Positions 59,084 to 64,000 of a stretch of DNA of 64,000 nt are shown in pieces. The notes under the pieces were generated by a model, which was given only the letters and a program-made list of their open reading frames with translations, was not told where the DNA came from and did no database searches. The translations under genes and the position numbers were made by a program. Position 1 is the first letter of the stretch. Each line of letters opens with the position of its first letter. The stretch is from assembly GCA_050946375.1 (NCBI GenBank), contig JBMNUT010000015.1, positions 1 through 64,000 of the forward strand, read 5' to 3'. This DNA is from UBA1794 sp050946375. Lineage in GTDB: Bacteria; Bacteroidota; Bacteroidia; Bacteroidales; Bacteroidaceae.

Positions 59084-60616
59084 ATGGAATCCCAAGACCA
59101 ATACCAGCAATTCGAGCAACGCAACCAGCAGGCTCAGCTCGGAGGCGGACTCGAACGAATCGAACGCCAACACGCAGAAGGCAAATATACAGCCCGCGAA
59201 CGAATCGAAAAACTGCTCGACAAAGGCACTTTCGTAGAGCTTGACAAGTTCGTCCAGCACCGTTGTACCAACTTCGGCATGGACCGCAACCACATCCCCG
59301 GCGACGGTGTAGTCAGCGGATACGGCAAAATCAACGGACGCCAAGTATTCGTTTACGCATACGACTTTACCGTCTACGGCGGTACCCTCAGCGCGGCCAA
59401 CTCGCAAAAGATAGTCAAAGTACAAACTCTGGCCCTCAAAAACGGCGCCCCCATCATCGCCCTCAACGACTCCGGCGGTGCCCGCATCCAGGAAGGCGTA
59501 GAAAGCCTCAGCGGATACGCATCCATCTTCTATCAGAACACCATCGCTTCCGGCGTAATTCCCCAAATCTCCGCCATCATGGGGCCGTGTGCCGGCGGCG
59601 CCTGCTACTCTCCGGCACTCACGGACTTCATCTTCATGGTAAAGGAAAACAGTCACATGTTTGTCACGGGACCCAACGTAGTGAAGACCGTCACCCATGA
59701 AGACGTCACAAAAGAAGAACTCGGAGGAGCATATACCCACAGCAGTAAAAGCGGCGTTACCCACTTCCTCTGCAACGACGAAGACGAACTTCTCCTCAGC
59801 ATCCGCGAGCTGCTCAGCTTCCTCCCCTCCAATAACATGGACGAAGCGCAACCCCAATCCACCACAGACAGTGCCCAACGCGAAATAGAAGAGCTCCAAA
59901 GCGTCGTACCTACCGACCCCAACGTCCCTTACGACATGAAGGATATCATCGAGCCCGTAGTCGACGACCACTATTTCTTTGAGGTTATGCCCCATTTCGC
60001 CAAGAATGCGCTCATCGGATTCGCACGTCTCAACGGAAAGAGCGTCGGAATCGTTGCCAACCAGCCCGCTTACCTCGCCGGAGTACTCGACATTGACGCC
60101 TCCGACAAGATAGCACGCTTCATTCGCTTCTGCGACTGCTTCAATATCCCCATCATCACTTTCGAAGACGTACCCGGATTCCTGCCCGGCACTACCCAGG
60201 AACACAACGGAATCATTCGCCACGGAGCTAAAATCGTCTACGCCTATGCGGAAGCCACCGTGCCCAAGATTACCCTCATTACCCGCAAGGCATACGGCGG
60301 AGCATACATCGTAATGAACTCCAAGCAGACCGGCGCCGACATCAACCTTGCCTACCCCACAGCCGAAATAGCCGTCATGGGAGCCGAAGGAGCGGTCAAC
60401 ATACTCTACCGCAAGGCTGACGACGCCACCAAGGCACAAGCCGCACAAGACTACCGCGAGCAGTTTGCCAATCCCTACCGTGTAGCCGAACTCGGATACA
60501 TCGACGAAATCATACTTCCCCGCCAGACCCGCGTAAAACTCATACAGGCACTCGAAATGGCCGGGAACAAAATGCAGACCAACCCACCCAAGAAACACGG
60601 GAACATGCCCCTCTAA
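59084..60616 (+). CDS. mmdA: Acyl-CoA carboxyltransferase / methylmalonyl-CoA decarboxylase alpha subunit
   Basis: A 510-residue carboxyltransferase with the two crotonase-like halves expected: ALNDSGGARIQEGVESLSGYASIFYQNTIASGVIPQISAIMGPCAGGACYSPALTDFIFMV in the first, and FEDVPGFLPGTTQEHNGIIRHGAKIVYAYAEATVPKITLITRKAYGGAYIVM in the second. It moves CO2 between biotin and acyl-CoA, so it can serve propionyl-CoA carboxylation or methylmalonyl-CoA decarboxylation. Genes for both an ATP-dependent partner (accC) and a Na+ pump (oadG/oadB) lie on either side, so the direction in vivo is open. The final PPKKHGNMPL is typical of MmdA/PccB. Confidence 0.92.
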   Translation: MESQDQYQQFEQRNQQAQLGGGLERIERQHAEGKYTARERIEKLLDKGTFVELDKFVQHRCTNFGMDRNHIPGDGVVSGYGKINGRQVFVYAYDFTVYGGTLSAANSQKIVKVQTLALKNGAPIIALNDSGGARIQEGVESLSGYASIFYQNTIASGVIPQISAIMGPCAGGACYSPALTDFIFMVKENSHMFVTGPNVVKTVTHEDVTKEELGGAYTHSSKSGVTHFLCNDEDELLLSIRELLSFLPSNNMDEAQPQSTTDSAQREIEELQSVVPTDPNVPYDMKDIIEPVVDDHYFFEVMPHFAKNALIGFARLNGKSVGIVANQPAYLAGVLDIDASDKIARFIRFCDCFNIPIITFEDVPGFLPGTTQEHNGIIRHGAKIVYAYAEATVPKITLITRKAYGGAYIVMNSKQTGADINLAYPTAEIAVMGAEGAVNILYRKADDATKAQAAQDYREQFANPYRVAELGYIDEIILPRQTRVKLIQALEMAGNKMQTNPPKKHGNMPL

Positions 60617-60638
60617 AACATACCCAGGAGAAAGGGCG

Positions 60639-60670
60639 AAAAAGGCAAGAAGGCAGCTTCTTGCCTTTTT
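60639..60670 (+). terminator. Terminator of the biotin carboxylase operon
   Basis: AAAAAGGCAAGAA (60639-60651) and TTCTTGCCTTTTT (60658-60670) form a 13-base stem with a 6-base loop, ending in a T-run. It separates the ATP-dependent carboxylase genes from the oadG/oadB genes. Confidence 0.9.
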
Positions 60671-60710
60671 CTTTTCCATGCCTTTTTCTTTTCAGGCAAG
60701 CCAAGGCAGA

Positions 60711-60757
60711 AAAACCTGCAGGACTTTTTTCCAGAAGCCTTGCAGGTTTTGCCGTAT
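60711..60757. repeat. Dispersed repeat with hairpin before oadG
   Basis: AAAACCTGCA (60711-60720) and TGCAGGTTTT (60741-60750) are perfect inverse copies around GGACTTTTTTCCAGAAGCCT, which carries the repeat core. Confidence 0.6.
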
Positions 60758-60861
60758 TCCCACGCATGATTTGCCTAAAACCGCAAGCCGGCTGATAACC
60801 GTCAGGACTCGGAAAAATCCAGGAGAAAACGGCATTTTCTGCGAAAAAGTGTGCAATTCAT

Positions 60862-60893
60862 TTTGGATTCCCGTAGGAGTTTCATTAGATTTG
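60862..60893 (+). promoter_or_regulatory. Promoter of the oadG-oadB genes
   Basis: TTTG (60862-60865), a 20-base spacer and TAGATTTG (60886-60893) are one of the best Bacteroides promoters in the window. The start is near 60900, about 30 bases before the ATG at 60929. Confidence 0.85.
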
Positions 60894-60928
60894 CGGATAT
60901 TCTTAATCTGCAAAAAACGTTCTGTCTT

Positions 60929-61426
60929 ATGAAGAAGAAAGCCTTTACGCGCATTGTCGTAGCTCTGCTGTTGCTGACTTCCGCACCGTTCGTCGGAGCA
61001 AGCATGGCTGTAGCAGCTTCGGAGGCTTCGGAAGAAGCCTCGATGCCCGTGTCACAGAGTGACCCTGAGAAAGTAAAAACCTGGGGTGAGAAAGACCCTT
61101 ACGGGGTAAGCATGTCCCTGCTGGCCATGTCTATTGTATTCGTATCGCTACTGGTGCTTTACGTGCTTTTCCGGGCAATCGGCAAATCGATGGGCCGGGA
61201 ACGCGAAGTACCGGCAACTGCGCCAGAAAACGGACTTTCCGAAGCAGAGACAACACCGGCAGCAGCCACCGCCCCGCAGCAGCAAAGCGATGAAGTGGCA
61301 GCAGCCATAGCCCTGGCCATACAGCAGGCATTGTATCTGCACGACGAAGAATCGGGTATCATCACACTGAAGCCGCACGCTTCGGCCTGGAACATAAAGA
61401 ACTATACCCCTCTCAATGAACCTTAA
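60929..61426 (+). CDS. oadG: OadG-like gamma subunit of a Na+-translocating decarboxylase
   Basis: A 165-residue small membrane subunit. I start it at the ATG at 60929, just after the promoter; the frame upstream (to GTG 60851) crosses the promoter and cannot be coding. A signal-like hydrophobic segment (RIVVALLLLTSAPFVGASMAVAA, 8-30) is followed by the OadG membrane helix (YGVSMSLLAMSIVFVSLLVLYVLFRAIGK, 58-86) and an Ala/Pro/Gln-rich linker. The C-terminus (VAAAIALAIQQALYLHDEESGIITLKPHASAWNIKNYT) is typical of the Bacteroidetes OadG group. It helps assemble the pump. It is 33 bases upstream of oadB. Confidence 0.85.
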   Translation: MKKKAFTRIVVALLLLTSAPFVGASMAVAASEASEEASMPVSQSDPEKVKTWGEKDPYGVSMSLLAMSIVFVSLLVLYVLFRAIGKSMGREREVPATAPENGLSEAETTPAAATAPQQQSDEVAAAIALAIQQALYLHDEESGIITLKPHASAWNIKNYTPLNEP

Positions 61427-61459
61427 TGCCCAACAATCAATAAATAAGTGTAGCGCGAT

Positions 61460-62614
61460 ATGAATGAGTTTTTGAGTTTTATACAGGAGAATTTGGCAGA
61501 ATTCTGGTCGTACAGCGGATTTGCTAATGCCACGATCGGCAATATCGCCATGATTTTAGTCGGTTTGTTGTTCCTCTTCCTGGCAATCAAGCGGGGCTTC
61601 GAACCAATGCTGCTCGTACCGATAGGATTCGGTATATTGGTGGGTAACATTCCGTTCCAGATGGGCATGGAAATAGGCATATACGAAGAAGGCTCGGTGC
61701 TCAACACTTTGTATCAGGGAGTAAAGTCCGGATGGTATCCGCCACTCATCTTCCTGGGAATCGGCGCCATGACCGACTTTTCGGCACTCATTGCCAATCC
61801 CAAAATGATGCTGGTAGGCGCCGCGGCACAGTTCGGTATCTTCGGAGCCTACATGGTGGCACTCGCCTTAGGCTTCGCGCCGCACGAAGCCGCCTCCATC
61901 GCTATTATCGGCGGTGCCGACGGCCCCACGGCCATCTTCCTGACTTCGAAGTTGGCACCCAGCATGTTAGGCGCGATAGCGGTATCGGCTTACTCATATA
62001 TGGCGCTGGTTCCCGTCATCCAGCCGCCCATCATGCGCTTGCTCACCACCAAGAAAGAACGCCTGATCCGCATGAAACCGGCACGTCGGGTACGGCAAAC
62101 CGAAAAAATCCTTTTCCCCATCATCGGATTGGTACTGACTTGCTTCGTAGTGCCTTCCGCTCTTCCGCTGCTGGGCATGCTCTTCTTCGGTAACCTGCTG
62201 AAGGAATGCGGCGTAACAAACCGTCTTTCGAAAACGGCAAGCGGCGCAATGACGGACATCGTGACCATCGTGCTGGGCTTCTCCGTAGGCGCTTCCACAC
62301 AAGCGAGCACATTCCTCACGCCCGCCACACTGAAAATATTCTTCCTCGGCTTCATGGCGTTCTGCATCGCCACATTCTCCGGTGTATTCTTCGTGAAGAT
62401 TTTCAATCTGGTACTGCCGAAAGACAAAAAGCTCAACCCGCTCATCGGCAATGCCGGCGTATCGGCTGTGCCGATGGCAGCCCGCATTTCGCACGACATG
62501 GGCCGGAAGTACGACCCGGACAACTACCTGCTCATGCACGCCATGGGCCCGAACGTAGCCGGCGTAATCGGTTCGGCCGTAGCAGCCGGTGTATTGCTGG
62601 CTTTCCTGGCATAA
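61460..62614 (+). CDS. oadB: Na+-translocating decarboxylase beta subunit (OadB/MmdB family)
   Basis: A 384-residue integral membrane protein that couples decarboxylation of carboxybiotin to export of Na+. It has about ten hydrophobic segments and the family motifs GFGILVGNIPF, IFLGIGAMTDFSALIANPKMMLVGAAAQFGIFGAYM, IGGADGPTAIFLTSKLAP (with the key Asp near residue 157) and, near the end, NAGVSAVPMAARISHDMGRKYDPDNYLLMHAMGPNVAGVIGSAVAAGV. Length is a little short of OadB's 430 but normal for MmdB types. It follows oadG and ends before a strong hairpin. Confidence 0.95.
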   Translation: MNEFLSFIQENLAEFWSYSGFANATIGNIAMILVGLLFLFLAIKRGFEPMLLVPIGFGILVGNIPFQMGMEIGIYEEGSVLNTLYQGVKSGWYPPLIFLGIGAMTDFSALIANPKMMLVGAAAQFGIFGAYMVALALGFAPHEAASIAIIGGADGPTAIFLTSKLAPSMLGAIAVSAYSYMALVPVIQPPIMRLLTTKKERLIRMKPARRVRQTEKILFPIIGLVLTCFVVPSALPLLGMLFFGNLLKECGVTNRLSKTASGAMTDIVTIVLGFSVGASTQASTFLTPATLKIFFLGFMAFCIATFSGVFFVKIFNLVLPKDKKLNPLIGNAGVSAVPMAARISHDMGRKYDPDNYLLMHAMGPNVAGVIGSAVAAGVLLAFLA

Positions 62615-62657
62615 GGACGTTGCAATTTCCGCCTCTATCCTTGGGGCAAAGCCACAG

Positions 62658-62702
62658 GAAACGCCCGTTTCTCCCCTCAAAGAGGTGGGAAACGGGCGTT
62701 TC
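62658..62702 (+). terminator. Hairpin after oadB
   Basis: GAAACGCCCGTTTC (62658-62671) and GAAACGGGCGTTTC (62689-62702) form a perfect 14-base stem. Each arm is itself nearly palindromic. No T-run follows, so termination may be factor-aided. Confidence 0.7.
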
Positions 62703-62738
62703 TCGCAGGCAGACCATACGCCACCGCCGGAAAAGTGT

Positions 62739-62746
62739 TACCTTTG
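62739..62746 (+). promoter_or_regulatory. -7 element of the MATE gene
   Basis: TACCTTTG, with a start near 62752 and a leader of about 110 bases before the ATG at 62861. The leader is mostly dispersed repeat. No -33 TTTG is clear. Confidence 0.55.
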
Positions 62747-62753
62747 CACGCCC

Positions 62754-62850
62754 TTTCGGCGCAGGGGCTCCGGACGGAAAGAGGCGGGACTTTGCAGAAA
62801 AAGCCCCGGCGGTTTTCGGGAAAAATGCCTGCGCTTTCCGATAAAACTTG
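62754..62850. repeat. Dispersed repeat in the 5' leader of the MATE gene
   Basis: About four degenerate units, including GGCGGGACTTTGCAGAAAAAG, CGGCGGTTTTCGGGAAAAATG and GCGCTTTCCGATAAAAC, lie between the -7 element and the start codon, so the repeat would be transcribed. Confidence 0.6.
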
Positions 62851-62860
62851 TGTGGGACAA

Positions 62861-64000
62861 ATGAAAATGAACGATATGAACCGCCGCATTCTGGCGCTGG
62901 CGATTCCTTCCATAGTATCTAATATTACCGTACCGCTGCTGGGCCTGATGGACGTGGCCATCGTGGGACACCTGGGGCGCACCTCCTATATCGGGGCAAT
63001 CGCCGTGGGAGGCATGCTGTTCAGCATGATCTACTGGGGCTTCGGCTTCCTGCGCATGGGCACGAGCGGACTGACCTCGCAGGCGTTGGGGCGCCGCGAC
63101 CTCTCGGAAGTGATGACCCAGTTCCTCCGGGCGCAAGGCGTGGCGCAGGGAATAGCCCTGCTGCTGTTGCTTCTGCAAGTACCTTTAGAGACCATCATCT
63201 TCCGCTTTGTCGATGCCAGCCCCGAAGTCCGGCATTGGGCGGGAGTCTATTTCCGCATCTGCATATGGGGCGCGCCCGCCGTGCTGGGACTTTATGCCCT
63301 GACCGGCTGGTTCATCGGCATGCAGAACTCACGTTTCCCCATGTTCGTAGCCATTTTCCAGAACGTGGTGAACATCGTTTTCAGTCTGTTCTTCGTCTAT
63401 GCACTGGATTGGGGCGTACATGGCGTGGCAAGCGGCACACTGCTGGCCCAGTGGAGCGGATTTCTGCTCTCTTTCTGGCTGTGTTTTCACTATTATCGCC
63501 GCCTGTGGCGCAAAATCACGACGTTCCGGAATATCTGGCAGCCGAAGGAAATGAAACGCTTCTTTGCAGTCAATCGGGAAATCTTCGGCCGTACCGTCTG
63601 CCTGATAGCCGTCACTGTCTTTTTCACTTCCTCCGGAGCGGAACAAGGCGATACGGTATTGGCGGTAAACACGCTGTTAATGCAGCTTTTCACCCTCTTT
63701 TCCTACATAATGGACGGCTTTGCCTACGCCGGCGAGGCACTTTCGGGCCGCTACTTAGGGGCTAAAAACCGGGAGGGGCTGCGCCAGGCGGTACATCTGG
63801 TATTCCGCTGGGGCTGGGGGCTTACCGTTCTCTTCACCATCCTCTACGCTACGGGCGGAAACGCTTTCCTTTCGCTGCTGACCAACGAGACTTCCGTCCT
63901 GGAGGCAGCCCGCGACTACTTCTATTGGGTGCTTCTGATTCCCGTTTGCGGCTTCTCGGCTTTCCTTTGGGACGGCATTTTTACGGGAATGACCGCCACC
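62861..64000 (+). CDS. MATE-family (DinF-like) efflux transporter, 3' end cut
   Basis: The visible 380 residues form a multidrug and toxin extrusion protein that runs past the right edge. About ten membrane segments are seen, starting with RRILALAIPSIVSNITVPLLGLMDVAIVGHLG (8-39) and GGMLFSMIYWGFGFLRMGTSGLTSQALGRRD, the signature of the DinF group. MATE proteins export drugs against Na+ or H+. The start at 62861 (MKMNDMNRR) has in-frame ATGs at 62867 and 62876 as alternatives. It has its own -7 element and a repeat-rich leader. Confidence 0.92.
   Translation, partial: MKMNDMNRRILALAIPSIVSNITVPLLGLMDVAIVGHLGRTSYIGAIAVGGMLFSMIYWGFGFLRMGTSGLTSQALGRRDLSEVMTQFLRAQGVAQGIALLLLLLQVPLETIIFRFVDASPEVRHWAGVYFRICIWGAPAVLGLYALTGWFIGMQNSRFPMFVAIFQNVVNIVFSLFFVYALDWGVHGVASGTLLAQWSGFLLSFWLCFHYYRRLWRKITTFRNIWQPKEMKRFFAVNREIFGRTVCLIAVTVFFTSSGAEQGDTVLAVNTLLMQLFTLFSYIMDGFAYAGEALSGRYLGAKNREGLRQAVHLVFRWGWGLTVLFTILYATGGNAFLSLLTNETSVLEAARDYFYWVLLIPVCGFSAFLWDGIFTGMTAT

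Larger units (their letters stand above)
60617..60928. other. Intergenic region between the carboxyltransferase and oadG genes
   Basis: This 312-base stretch holds a terminator (60639-60670), a dispersed repeat copy (60711-60757) and a full promoter for the oadG-like gene (60862-60893). No small gene is visible. Confidence 0.7.

Noticed and set aside
57741..60679. Long minus-strand frames (447 and 540 codons) opposite accC, BCCP and carboxyltransferase genes
   Set aside because: The plus-strand proteins are unmistakable family members, and the antisense frames read as low-complexity Val/Gly/Phe strings.

Overview
The window is a chromosomal segment from a Bacteroidales bacterium, most likely a gut Bacteroides or close relative; I cannot name the species. 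The grounds are capsule regulators of the UpxY/UpxZ type, promoters of the Bacteroides form (TTTG, 19-20 bases, then TAnnTTTG), a PorU/PorV pair, DUF4836-type lipoproteins, a fused BioB-BioA enzyme and a methylmalonyl-CoA-type carboxylase/decarboxylase cluster. All functional names come from reading the proteins; no database search was run.

Region 1 (1-12.5 kb, minus strand) is the promoter-proximal part of a capsular polysaccharide operon: upxY, upxZ-like, wzx flippase, a QueC-like PP-loop protein, a pyruvyl transferase, a GT25, a wzy-like polymerase, a GT2, an FrhB-like Fe-S protein, a second pyruvyl transferase, an AT-rich DUF3990/partner pair that looks like cargo, and a GT2 cut by the window edge. 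Just upstream of upxY, two 20-base inverted repeats flank 196 bases that hold a good Bacteroides promoter pointing away from the operon. This is the layout of a phase-variable capsule promoter, read here in the OFF orientation.

Region 2 (12.7-19 kb, minus) is the branched-chain amino acid operon ilvD-ilvB-ilvN-acyl-ACP thioesterase-ilvC. Region 3 (19.5-31.8 kb, plus) holds a small RNA candidate, a bifunctional-nuclease-family protein, rsmE, a DUF4836 lipoprotein, a two-gene ABC transporter, a beta-helix lipoprotein, a PIF1-like helicase with TPRs, an AsmA-like protein and a YciO/Sua5 protein. Region 4 (31.8-47.8 kb, mostly minus) holds ispF, porV, porU, an FAH-family protein overlapping rex, an eIF1-like factor (plus strand), tsf-rpsB-rpsI-rplM, and an RND efflux operon. 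Region 5 (48-56.8 kb) has a short UvrA paralogue, tRNA-Arg(TCT) and the biotin operon (bioBA fusion, bioF, bioG, bioC, bioD) behind a roughly 445-base leader ending in a strong hairpin. Region 6 (56.9-62.7 kb, plus) holds biotin carboxylase, biotin carrier and carboxyltransferase genes followed by OadG- and OadB-like sodium-pump subunits, so biotin synthesis lies beside biotin use. A MATE transporter runs off the right edge.

The most unusual pattern is a degenerate 22-23-base repeat, core CTTTTCCGGAAAAG, in clusters of two to several units at about a dozen places outside the capsule genes. It sits between genes, in 5' leaders, across a stop codon, inside two signal peptides and apparently as an in-frame insertion in bioC. 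I know of no named family it matches. Together with the invertible promoter and the biotin leader it is the best candidate here for something undescribed.
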